From Coprinus comatus (taxonomy: Eukaryota > Basidiomycota > Agaricomycetes > Agaricales > Agaricaceae): a DNA stretch of 64,000 nucleotides. The notes under the pieces are model-generated. The model was not told the origin of the DNA. It did no database searches and saw only the letters and a program-made list of their open reading frames with translations. Shown here piece by piece: positions 11,847 to 22,917 of the stretch. The first letter of the stretch is position 1, and every line of letters starts with the position of its first letter. The stretch spans positions 930,001 through 994,000 of the forward strand of contig JAWPGT010000006.1 of the NCBI GenBank assembly GCA_034638255.1, in the 5' to 3' direction. The position numbers and the translations under genes are program-made.

Positions 11847-13905
11847 AGAACTGACTGACAATAGACCATCACTCTTCCATTTTGGACCGATTGCCTTCCG
11901 CCAGTTTTCTCTCAGAATTACCTCATTAGGAAGGTGCACCCACAGAACACGTATTGTGGGCGTACCAATCCCCACACATTATTACCATCTATAGGAACCA
12001 ATCCTATCATGATTGGTGAATGTCATCAACCTTTCGAACAATGGTTACTTGGAAACACATTATACATAGGTCGGTACCAATCCATCAACTAAGTTATAAC
12101 AGTTACTTCTTCGTCAATTTTTTGGGGATGAGAGAGGTGGTCGGATAGTCTTCCCCGTAAACGGCGCTTTTTTACTCTCCCACCCATATCCGAACCCTTC
12201 ATATAACAAGTCAATCAAGGACACGGGAAAAATAACAAAGAAATCAATCAGAAATTACTTCTCATGAGTTGGTGGAACTGACCATCATAATGGGGAACCT
12301 CGGGGCTAGGCGCTTTCTTTGTCTCATTGTTTCAGATCTATAAATCAATATTTACGATGCTAGTGCGGGACACCGGGAGGAGAACTTAGTAAGGTAAAGT
12401 AAGTATTGAAGTAGAAGAAAAAGTAAAAACCCACCACTACTAAGCTGGTAGAGAACCCCATATACATACATAAACCGCCAGCGACAAGTTTAATCGACAC
12501 TGATCTCGTGTAACATGACATATTGCTCGGCGGAGAGGGGTGAGTTGTGAGTGGTTATAACACGGCTCAAACTTAAAACGTTGAACCCTGTACTGACTAA
12601 CAAACAATCCAAAGTACTAAGCTTGAGGTTCTTACTTTTAGTCAACAATGGAGGAACCATAATGTATCTCCATAATCTATGAGCGCATGACAAGAGTTGC
12701 AAGATGGACATCCGACACAGCCTATTAAAAATATCAAAAAATATAATATAATCCATAAGTGAGTAACAATGGTTGATGTGTATCCCGAATCGTTTGTCTG
12801 ATCATGTTTTGTGATGTTATATGCATTATGATTAGCGCCCCGGAGTTATATCGTTACCGTTAACCGGAACATGAAAAAAAAACACTCACACACTCGGTGT
12901 TACAATTGCTCTGAGATTAGATTTTTATTTATTCACTGACACATTGAATCCATATGGTAGCGTTTAACATGCATAACTGCTTTGTTATTCTAAATCATAG
13001 TCAACATAGTACCGTGATTTTAAACCAATCTCCTCCGAGTAAGAAGAAATAAGAAGCAACAAGTAAATAAAATAATAAAATAAAAAAATAATAAACGCGG
13101 GGTCAAGTACTAACTCTTTCTTTACAATTCCAATCTAAGCCTTCAATGAAGAATCATAACTCAAAGCGAAGGACAATGTACTATATATAACATATCATCC
13201 ATATCTATACTTATATTCATACCTACTTAGAAGAAAAAGCTGTGGAGACAGGAGACAAACCTAAATACGTCCAGTCAAGACTTTGTACTACTTAGTGCTT
13301 AGTATCTAAGTACTATTAAGCGGGTGTCCGGGTTCACGTTTAATATCTATTAGTAGTTGAAGAAAGTTGAACAATGGGGATAGCACAAGTACTAAAACAG
13401 GAGACAAAGAACCGGAATGAACGTAGCACTGAGAGTATTGATTAGAACAGTACCCGTGACATTGAAGCATTTTGAATGCTCTCAAGAAATGACACTCTAG
13501 TTGTACATTGTGTTGAAAATATATTTGGGTATTGATTGATGTATTCCATATAAAAAAACATGGAACACGAAACACGAAACATAAAACATAGTAGACTAAA
13601 AGAAAAAGAAACGACAGGATATATACACATATAACAAAAGAACCGAAACCGAAACCCTTAACCAAGGTTACTCTCAACACACATTACATCGCATGTCACA
13701 TAAATAAAAGAAAAAAATAAAAGAAAAACCCACACCACGAACTCGCATTATGCAAATTCACAATCTCCTTCAGATTCAACAAATCAACCCCAAATTCTTC
13801 CTTCCTTCCCTCCTTCCTCTCTCATAAAACTCATCACATCTCTCTCTCTCTCTCTCTCACACACACATCCTAAAAAAATAAAAAAAATTCCCCAACACCA
13901 ACCTC
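11847..13905. other. Intergenic, no gene seen
   Basis: About 2 kb between the Clp1-like promoter and the 3' end of the aldehyde dehydrogenase gene. AT-rich, with simple CT/CA tracts near 13835-13866. Open frames present are short and low-complexity. Confidence 0.5.
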
Positions 13906-14149
13906 CTACCTCCTAACAAACGACATAAAATCCCCGATAATCTTTACCCGTTTAGTCAGTCCAGCCACAAAAGCAACAGTCAAAGCCATAAAAAACCATT
14001 TCCCCCACCATTTTGTATTAACTGTTGTTCCTCCTACACTAAGAGGAGGAGGACCTGATGGTCTTGTTGGAAGTGATTTAATTAGACGGTTAGCGCTTTT
14101 AATTGATTTGGCCTGATTTTTTATTTATTTATTTATATTGGAATTAGTA

Positions 14150-14191
<42 letters not shown>

Positions 14192-16400
14192 AGGGAGGGA
14201 CACTTACGGTGTATGGTGGATAACGGAAGAATAAAATCCTATCAAGCCTACAAAAAAAAAAAAGGTTCAAAAAAAGTTAGATTTTTAGGTCTTTTTGAAA
14301 TCTAAAATAAAAATAAAAGAGAGAGAGAGAGAGAGGTTTGGACTTTACCAGCTAGGTGAATCAAGAGAAGATCTTAAATGAGTGAACATGTCGAAACCGT
14401 ATTTGCCGGTATGTTGACCATCTAAATAGTAATAGAAAAAAAAGAAGATAAATATATAAATTAGATTGGTGAAAATGGGGGGGAAAGAGAAAGAAAAAAG
14501 GGTTATGTGTTATACGTACATCCACTAGGTCCAACACCACCGAAAGGAAGTCCTTCAACTATTGAGAAAGAAGAAGAAAAAGTTTTTAGTTTTGGTTAAA
14601 TAATTTGTCAAATAAATAAATAAAGACGTACTGCCAGGATGAATGACAACTTCATTAGCGATAGCTGCTCCTGATAAAGTACTACTGAAGACTGTTTATT
14701 CATCACCAGTTAGGTTATTCATTGTAAAGAGAAGAAAGAAAAAGACGTTTACCTTTCTTCTTATACGCATCATCTCTAGAGAAGACATATAAAGCCAAAG
14801 GATGATCATGAGCATTAACATAAGCAATAGCTTCGTCAACATCCTTAACAGGTACAACAGGGAGAACAGGTCCGAAGATTTCACTAAAAAAAAGCATTGG
14901 TCATGGTTAACAATCGTTTCTTTCCATAAAAAAAAAAAGCAACGAGAGAGAGGGGAAGGAAAGAGAAACGTACTCGCTCATTAAAGAATCATCCACCTTA
15001 ACATCCTTAACAACAGTAGGAGCAATAAACTTTGTAGCTTCATCAGTTTCACCACCAAAAACAATAGTTCCTTTCGTATTATCCAAAAGTCCTTTAACTC
15101 GATTAAAAGCTTGAGGTGTAATCAATCTTGAATAAGCTCCTGGAGCAGAAGCTGATTCTGGATAAAACTTGGCCGCTCTGTAATAATAATAATATAAATT
15201 TAAACCGTGAGTCGAATAGTAAATGGGAACATTGTAAAACTTACACATCTTTCAAAGCATTTACAAATTTATCTTGGAATTCTCTAGGAACCAAAATATA
15301 ATCGGGTGCAACGCAAGTTTGACCTGCATTTACGACTTTACCCCATAAGATTCTTTTTGCTGCTGTTTCGAGATCACAACCAGGATCGATGAATACAGGG
15401 GATTTGCCTTGAAAAAAACCCCAACGAAACATCACTATCAGTTCTCTTGTTTGATATTACAAAACTTACCTCCGAGTTCCAAAGAAACTGGAGTGAGATG
15501 TTTGGCAGCGGCTGTTGCTACGATCCTGGCAACACGTCCATTACCAGTGTACAAAACTGAATAATCATATATTAATAATGATGGAAAGAAACCAAGACGT
15601 CGTTGTCATGAACTCACTATGATCCCAAGCCAAATCCAATAATTTGGTAGTCTCAGGAATAGCACCGTTAACAACAGCAACCATTTCAGGATCAAGGTAT
15701 TTAGGAATAAGTTCTGCAAGTAAAGAGCTAACGTGAACAGTTGATTCAGAAGGTTTAATTACAACTGCATTTCCAGCTGCAATAGCACCAGCCTAAATAG
15801 ATCAAAGAAAAAATTAGCATCTTATTCGGTTTGGAAGCGAAAATGAAACGTACGAGAGGACTAAGACAAAGCCAAAGAGGATAATTAAAAGGACTGATAA
15901 TAAGAACAACACCCTTTGGTTCTTTATAAATCACAGGACGCATAGGTGTAGCATTGATTGAGAAACTAGGTTTCTCCGGTTTAGCCCATTTTTCAACACT
16001 AGCCCAAGCCTCACGAGCGTCTGAGATAGAAGCTCCAATTTCAAGGCTATATATATAACAGAAAATGAAAAAAAATTAATATAAATATGAATATGTGGCT
16101 GAGGTGAAAATCACGTACAATTGAGCTTCGAGTTGAGGTCTACCCAAATCAGCAGCTAAAGCTTCTTCGATACGTTTAGCATTGTCTTTGACCAAATATG
16201 CCAATTGTAAGAGTTGATGTTTCCTGTACTCGATAGATTTGGATCTTCCTGAACGGAAATTCTTGCGAAGAGACTCATGGATCTAAGAAGAATTGTTAGT
16301 ACATTGTATACGAGACGTCGACATGGGTCGGAAACGACACCCCTATTACCACACATACCTTTTCGATCTCTTCCAACGATGTGTACTTGAGTTCAACCAT
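13906..16400 (-). CDS. HFD1: Fatty aldehyde dehydrogenase, membrane-anchored (Hfd1/ALDH3 type)
   Basis: Thirteen exons: 16400-16359, 16282-16119, 16046-15854, 15792-15618, 15556-15470, 15407-15245, 15177-14974, 14883-14753, 14691-14632, 14558-14520, 14421-14349, 14247-14208, 14112-13906. Together they give 1578 nt and 525 aa in an unbroken frame. ALDH hallmarks: [18 protein letters not shown] (catalytic Glu), [11 protein letters not shown] (catalytic Cys), EIFGPVLPV, and the ALDH3-type end [14 protein letters not shown]-terminal hydrophobic helix ([14 protein letters not shown]) followed by basic residues is a tail anchor, as in yeast Hfd1 and mammalian FALDH. These oxidise long-chain aldehydes such as hexadecenal from sphingosine-1-phosphate breakdown. 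The gene is transcribed divergently from a Tsc10-like gene 364 bp away. Confidence 0.93.
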
Positions 16401-16764
16401 GTCTTAAGTGTAGATGTGGGTAGTAAGTGGTTGAAAGACGAGTATGTGTGAGAGAGAAATAAGAAAGACTGAAGCGCGTGATTAAGAAGCTTCAGGACAA
16501 GAATTGATATTGAATCATTGCTGACTTATTCCCCACAGCACCTATCACCCGGCGTTCTCGGTCCAGAAATTATCTGCCGACTAACCGGAAAACTATGTAG
16601 TTGAAAAAACCGTCATGAGACCTCTTGTTATTGGGTCCTATAAATCAGAACACAATGGTTGGACCCTTTGTAGCGGCTCCAACATCAAGATATCAAAGAA
16701 TGGACCCCAACTTTAGACGCCAAGGCCATCATCAGCATTTCGGGCCTTTCCTTATACATTCATC
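16401..16764. promoter_or_regulatory. Shared divergent promoter region HFD1-like/TSC10-like
   Basis: 364 bp between two start codons pointing away from each other. No TATA box obvious on either side. The shared interval could allow co-regulation, but that is inference from layout only. Confidence 0.55.
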
Positions 16765-18089
16765 ATGTTCGGCCTCTTCTCCAAAAACTGGAATCCTGAT
16801 GGTCAAGTAAGTTTAATGGCACCTCTTTCAGCGTAGAGCAGCTGATTATAATACCCTATTAAGCATTGCTATGTAACAGGAGGAAGTACCGGACTAGGTC
16901 TAGCGCTGGCAAAGCTCTTAGCACAGAAAGGAGCACATGTCTCAATTGTAGCACGCAACCGAACCAAATTGGATAAAGCACTTGCAGAATTAAGGTACAT
17001 ACTACACTTTTATCCTTACTCATATATATATAAATTGAAAGGACCTGTTGGTTAAAGGCTTCCAGACAAACGCCAAGTCAAAAATTCTTCGCATATTCAT
17101 ACGCGTTGGATACCGCTCGGGAATCAGCTGCAGCTTTAGAAGCAGTTTGTAAACCATACAACGGTGAAGCGCCAGATGCGGTTTTCACTTGTGCAGGGGC
17201 TTCGAAACCTATGTTTTTTGTTGAAATGTCGGAAGAAGATATGATGAAGGGTATGACGAATGGGTATTGGGTACAAGCTTGGACTGCTTGGGTGAGTTAT
17301 TTCCACATTTCTTATTCGTAAACAAGAAGAGAGAACGGATATACTCACAAGACAGAATTAGGCGTTAACGAAAAAGCTAGTAAAACAAAACAAAAAAGGA
17401 AGACTTACACTCGTTTCTTCAACATTGGGATATATGTCCTTAATCGGTTATGCATCCTATTCTCCAGCAAAACACGCTCTACGTGGTAAGCTACCAAGCT
17501 TTCTAAACAAATCTTCAAAGTTAAACCAACGTATGTAAAACAAACTCAGGTCTAGCAGATACACTTCATTCCGAATACCTACTCTACGGAATCGACATTC
17601 ACATATTCTTCCCACCAACAATGTTTACGCCAGGGTATGAAGTAGAAAACAAACACAAGCCCAAAATCACACTTAAAATCGAAGAAACTGATGGTGGACT
17701 TACAGCTGAACAAGCCGCATTGGCTTTACTCCAAGGTACGTTTCATTATACACGGATACTGACGCGTCTTTATTTATTTTCATTCTCATTCAATTTCCAT
17801 TCCCATCTACCTTTCCACTATTGTGATAAATAATAGGCGTTCAAAGGGGTGAAACACATATAACAGGCGACTTTATAACAAGTTTATTCAGAGCCTCAAC
17901 TAGAGGAGCCACACCACGTTCAAATTGGCTCTTGGATTCATTATACAGCTCAATAACAATGGTAAGCTCATCCTCTTTACGTTTGCCTTTCCATTTCTGT
18001 TTTTCTTTGTTACATCCTTCTATCTCCTCTCTTCATCTTCAACCATTATACCTAAACTTCACCCCATTTACCTCCTATTTTACATCTTC

Positions 18090-18126
<37 letters not shown>

Positions 18127-18341
18127 TTCTCTCTCTCTCTTTCTCTTTCTCTCTCTCTCTTTCTCACCGTATCCTTCAACTCACCTCTTTTTCTTAATTT
18201 CATCTCATATAATAGATCGCAACACCAATATGGCGTATGTCAGTTGACAAATTAATTAAATCTCATGGTCCCGAACATCGAGAATATTTGGATAAAAAAG
18301 GATTTTGGAGGAATGAAGATGGATATGAATGTACTCTCTAA
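16765..18341 (+). CDS. TSC10: 3-ketodihydrosphingosine reductase (Tsc10/KDSR)
   Basis: Seven exons: 16765-16806, 16864-16994, 17066-17291, 17362-17485, 17550-17735, 17837-17961, 18216-18341; 960 nt, 319 aa, frame intact. It is a short-chain dehydrogenase: MFGLFSKNWNPDGQ lead, cofactor motif TGGSTGLGLALA, NAG-equivalent TCAGAS, active-site Ser in LVSSTLGYMSLIGY, and catalytic pair YSPAKHALRG. The C-terminal half (HIFFPPTMFTPG, ITGDFITSLFR) fits KDSR enzymes, which reduce 3-ketosphinganine with NADPH at the ER in sphingolipid synthesis. The start at 16765 gives the usual short lead before the Rossmann fold. Intron 6 is unusually long (254 nt) and filled with CT repeats. Function is well supported; the pairing with the aldehyde dehydrogenase suggests shared sphingolipid control. 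Confidence 0.93.
18065..18165 (+). repeat. CT-rich simple repeat inside TSC10 intron 6
   Basis: Long runs of CT and CTTT in the coding-sense strand of intron 17962-18215, an expanded polypyrimidine region ahead of the AATAG acceptor. Confidence 0.8.
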
Positions 18342-18522
18342 ACCTTTCCTTTTTTTTTTTTCACACACATTCACGCATTCACATGTACCGGAGAAAATGG
18401 ATATATGGAAATGGGGGGCTGAAATGGAAATGGAAGTGGAAGTGGATTTTTTTTCGGGTAAAGGAAGGGAAAGGTGAAGAGAAGAGAAGAGAAGAGAAGA
18501 GGGGTGTTTAAGGAATTTATTG

Positions 18523-18559
<37 letters not shown>

Positions 18560-19073
18560 CTTTGGTTATGTGTTAATGTTGATGGTCTTTTGATGATGCG
18601 TAACGTATGAAGGACTGGATCTTGGAATTGAAGCGTAGGCCCGACAGAAGTGATTTTCGAGAAAGAGGGAGGGAGAAGGTTAATTTTATATTATGGTTAC
18701 TTACTTATGATACCTAGAAAGTACATCGTACGTTTCGAATCGTTGATTGTCAGTCTGAATCAGTTACTCTTTAAATGCTCAAAGCTTCAGTTCAGTAATA
18801 CTTGACGTTCAATTCTTCCTGTTAGAATGTTCGCTCCTGACACATCACCTGTTCACCAGTAACACATGTATTACGCTATTCTTTTGGTTTAGGAGAACAC
18901 CTGGACGTCGAACAAGGCACGAAGATATAGGTATTTTCTGACAAAAACTACCGAATACTGATACTTAACAAGAAGGAAAGAAAAAAGAAAAGTCTATGTA
19001 TGTATTGACTATGCAAAGCGAAGCCAAAGGTGAAATAAATCCAGAAAAAGAGTACAAAAAACTCATTTGGTTC
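18342..19073. other. Convergent 3' intergenic region
   Basis: Lies between the 3' ends of the Tsc10-like and perilipin genes. Contains GAGAA and GA simple repeats (18474-18556). No gene seen. Confidence 0.55.
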
Positions 19074-20392
19074 TCAATTCGCCTTCTCCTTCTCATCTTC
19101 AACCTCAATCTCACTCGAAGCTGAAGTCGAAGTTGTAGGTGTACTATCCACAACCTCATCCTCAACTTTCTGAGGCTCCTTCTCCTTCTCCTTCTCCTTC
19201 TCCTTCCCCTCCGATGGTAATTCCTCAGGTACTTGAGTAGGTGTGGTAGGAGTAGATTTCAAATGTAAAGCATCCCCAACAACTTCCCAACATTCGTCAA
19301 AAGCGGAATCACCCTTTCTTTAACTTCATCTCTAAACTTGATCAACTTTTCTTGAAACTGTACATCCTTTTCCAAAAGGACATTAGATAGATCATGAACA
19401 GTAGTCGATAAAGTATGTGACAATTCAGAAAAACCTTCTTGAATATGAGGAGGAATACGAGATTGGATTTGAGTTGTGGAATTGTGAACGGTAGTTGTGG
19501 CGTGGATTGTAAAGAAGATGAAAGTGAAGCTGTGGATGATTGAAGACTTTGTAATTCTGAAATCATTGTATCTGAAAGTTGATGAACCGTGTATGAGCAT
19601 TGGTGAAAGAAGAAGTTGCGAGAGCTGAGATTGAATGAGCTGTTTCCGTAGCACGTTGTCTAAAGATAACGATCGTTTATTTTTAGACTCAATCTGTGAA
19701 GGGGAGATAAGGGAAACTTACAAGACGGTGGAGTGAGCTTGGAGTTGTTTGATTTGTTCATTTGAGTATCCATATAAAGTCCTGGTGAGAGCAATGCGCG
19801 TTGATATTGATACTTGGTATCAGGGGACGAAGGACCCGGTTCATTTGGGTTCATGATGCGATTGATCGCAACCTCAAAATAGTTAACAATCGGGCAAATC
19901 GCTATACAACAATGTTGGACAAAAAGCGATAATGAAAAACAAGGTTGATAACTTACATGGTCAATGTCAGTAGCGACATGAAGAGCAGGAGTCTTGATCT
20001 TTTCATCAAGAGAAGTGTTGAACGTATTCAGAAGCGGAGTGACCACGTTCACGAACATATTCTGTTACTTCTTCCGGTTTGGCCTTGAAAGGATAAGGAT
20101 AACGAGATTCGACGACATCGACGGCTTTATTGGCGATATCATCGGCACGAGTAATGAGAGGAGCGAGATGATTCTGGATAGGTTCCGTATACTTGTATGC
20201 AGTCAAGGATAACTCCTTGGCAGTCGAGTAAGAAGAACGAGTAAATGTGTTTGAAGATAAAGTATGGTCAATTGTCTCGAGCGAGGATAAAACCAAAGGA
20301 ATCGATGCAACCCGCGAGAAGATTGTGAGTGAAGGCCCTGTGGCGGGTGTGGTCGGTTTATCTGTCGTCTCTATCGTAGCAGCTGTAAACAT
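19074..20392 (-). pseudogene. Perilipin-like lipid-droplet protein, frame-disrupted
   Basis: Fungal perilipins coat lipid droplets and protect stored triacylglycerol. Order of recognisable segments: IFSRVASIPLV and HLAPLITRADDIANKAVD, RYPYPFKAKPEEV, LDEKIKTPALHVA, PIVNYFEVAINRI, PDTKYQYQRAL, YGYSNEQIKQLQ, ATETAHSISALA, helical repeats, and an E/K-rich tail. These blocks are in order but not in one frame. After splicing obvious introns (19956-19902 and one near 19722-19650), single-base changes are needed near 20020, 19893, 19790, 19590, 19502 and 19285. No stop codon lies inside the chosen blocks, so decay, if real, is recent; consensus error is the other explanation. Start 20392 is chosen because a TATA box sits 41 nt upstream; an in-frame ATG further up overlaps that box. 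Confidence 0.72.
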
Positions 20393-20432
20393 TGTTGAAA
20401 GTAGTGGTGAGAAGGAAACAGGAGATAAGGAG

Positions 20433-20440
20433 TTTATATA
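20433..20440 (-). promoter_or_regulatory. TATA box of the perilipin-like gene
   Basis: TATATAAA on the minus strand, 41 nt before the ATG at 20392; it argues against the longer in-frame start. Confidence 0.5.
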
Positions 20441-21193
20441 TCTAAAAACTACGGAATCCAATTCAGAAGTTGCATATTGTCCCGTTTTAACATGTGATTC
20501 TTCGATAGCTTTTATTAGCCTTTTCTCACGTGATGCTAATCCTTGGAGTTACCTCCCAGATTAGAAAACCTTAAACCCGTCTCTATTGATTATTGGGCCC
20601 CTAAAATGCCGATAGAGTGGCTTGTAGATCGTAGCAATTCTCTATTACAAAAAGTACCCTACATAACGATTCCCTCTAGGCTCTAGCAGGAATATGGTAC
20701 ATCGTAGTAATTTCCAAATTGCACCGCCACACGGATATTGTAATGAACGTTTGTCCCGATCAAGCGAACGGAGTGGAATAAGCCGACCTCGTCTCGGAAC
20801 AAAAAATACATTGCACACCCGAGCCCGAATTTATACACATACAAGCTTTTACAAGTACAATCCCGGTCTTATCCTAAAACCCTCCTAACGCACTATCACC
20901 TGCAACCTTGTCTTTGCAACCATTGACTTCCTGAGCATTCAGTCTCCGTCCTGCATAATCTCGACCATTCCAATATCATTCTCTTAGAACCGGCGGATAT
21001 ATGAACTAGGCTGAGAGTCTGGACGATACCCCTATTCGTATGAATCTCATCGATTTAATCAATTAATCATCCTCTTCGTTTCTTCATCCTAAAATCATCA
21101 ACCGGCCTCATCCGGATCCAAAATCACTGAGATCGCAAAAGAAAAAGTTAGTATCAAGCAAACATGGCAACGTTTGAAACAAACATACAGATA
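20441..21193. other. Intergenic, no gene seen
   Basis: Promoter side of the perilipin-like gene and 3' flank of the F-box-like gene. No coding signal supported. Confidence 0.5.
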
Positions 21194-22917
21194 CTAAGCT
21201 AATCCCCTAAACAAATCCAACACTTCAATTTCGTTTTCATCCGTCGCATAACACATTCTTCCAGACACAGGGCACAAAGAACAATCCATGACCGAATATA
21301 CATCACGCTTCAAATTCACAGAAGCCCTAATATTCTTCTCTGGCTCATTCCCCATCACGAAGATATGGTAATAAGGATTTTTAACAGTAGGTCCTGAATA
21401 AGCCACCATCCGATCTTCACAAGGCCTATAAATGAGTTTCCAACTCTCCGTGTCAGTGTTAAAAGTATTCTGGAAAACAAGTGGAAGGCCAGTATATGAA
21501 GTTTCTGTTCCAGTGGGATCTTTGAACCCTGTGGATGCAGAAGGTAGTTGATGACGTCGCATTGTAACATTTTCTGAGGAAGCAGAAAACATATCGAAGA
21601 ACTTGAAGTTTCTTCGATTCCAGTACCAGTCAAGGGTTTCTCCTATCCAGCCTGGTCTACCTAGTCCATCAACCTCGAGGACCGTTGCTAATGACTCTTT
21701 GTTCTCTGGAGTTACTGATAATGGGGCACTTTGATCGACTGGTATGAGTTCTGGGATTTTCCAGATCTTCGCACCATTAAATGACATCAATATCACAGAA
21801 TCCGACAACACGAAAAAGGTCTAGAAATCAAAATCAAACAGTAGTATGTCAATCTCCAAACTCAATGATTTATATATATTTATTACTACATACCTCGAAA
21901 TCTTCAGATTGGAGTATCGCCGATTTATTCTCAATAAAATCCCAAACTGTTATCTTTCGTCCTTCCGAGAAAATCAATCGATTATCGGCCAAACGAGAAG
22001 AGAACCATTTTGCAACCGCAGTAGCTTCAATTGATGCAACTTTAACGAACTCTGGTTCAGTGCCAGAAGTCACCAGTCCAAAATCAACTTTATAAATTGT
22101 AAGTTGTTTTCGTTCCGATAAGCTTAAAAAGACAGAGAGACGAGAGAATCAGCGTTTGTGAGAATTTGAAATTAAGAGGGAGAAAGAGAGAGAGAGAACG
22201 GAACGGAATATTTGTTTACTCACTCGGAACTGATGGGAAATGATACAATCATAACATATATATGCCTGTTCCATCCTTGGTACTCTGTACCGCAAATCCA
22301 ATATTGTATTGTTGGCATAATTCCAAAGAAGCCATCAACTTCCTTCCTTTCTTCTCTGGTCCTTCATCAGTCCAATCCAAATCCCAAAGTTGTACCCCTT
22401 GTAAAGTCAAAATTAATAAAAATCGACCACCTGGAATAAGCATTATTCCTTGAATCTCTTCAGTGGCAGATAATTGAAGTTTGAAAGGTATTTTGTTAAG
22501 TGAAGGTGGATCAATAATTAGTTCCGAGTTCCGGGCCCAAGTATTAGAAGCCTGTAGTGGTGATAGTATTTTGGATTGAGCTTTTTCTAATGCATTTATC
22601 CAACGTAAAGGTCCAGCAGATGCTTTTAATAAAGCAGTTGTTGACATTTCCTCGATTGGGAAAGATGGAAGGAAAACGTTGTTTTCGATAAAACTCATAA
22701 ATGCTTTCATCCATACGATACGACGCTGACTTGCATCATAGAGTGTACTACAAGTCTTAAGAAACAAGTGACCGAGTTATATTATGGTCTTCTGAAGGGG
22801 GAGGTGATAAGAATACTTACTTGGCGAAGAGCGATAAGGTCTACGGGCGCCAAGTAATCCATAAGAGTGACATGAATATCCAATGGCAGGGAGGCCAAAG
22901 TGAGAGGGGTGTGACAT
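21194..22917 (-). CDS. F-box-like protein with C-terminal WD/beta-propeller-like region
   Basis: Exons about 22917-22821, 22755-22224, 22122-21894, 21820-21194. The first exon boundary encodes LASLPLDIHVTLMDYLAPVDLIALRQTC, split by an intron after RQ, which is an F-box pattern; such proteins recruit substrates to SCF ubiquitin ligases. The rest (GGRFLLILTLQGVQLWDLDW, KWFSSRLADNRLIFSEGRKITVWDF) looks like irregular WD-type repeats often seen behind Agaricomycete F-boxes. Two problems are visible. No ATG is in frame with the F-box unless one base is removed near 22905; otherwise translation would begin inside it at 22862. Exon 2 ends in the wrong phase unless the AT repeat near 22255-22262 is one unit shorter. 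Substrate unknown. Confidence 0.6.

Noticed and set aside
14696..14884. Long minus-strand frames overlapping the aldehyde dehydrogenase exons
   Set aside because: They read through introns or in the wrong frame; the 13-exon model keeps all ALDH motifs in frame.
17925..18255. Ser/Leu-rich frames inside the TSC10 region
   Set aside because: They are translations of the CT-repeat intron.
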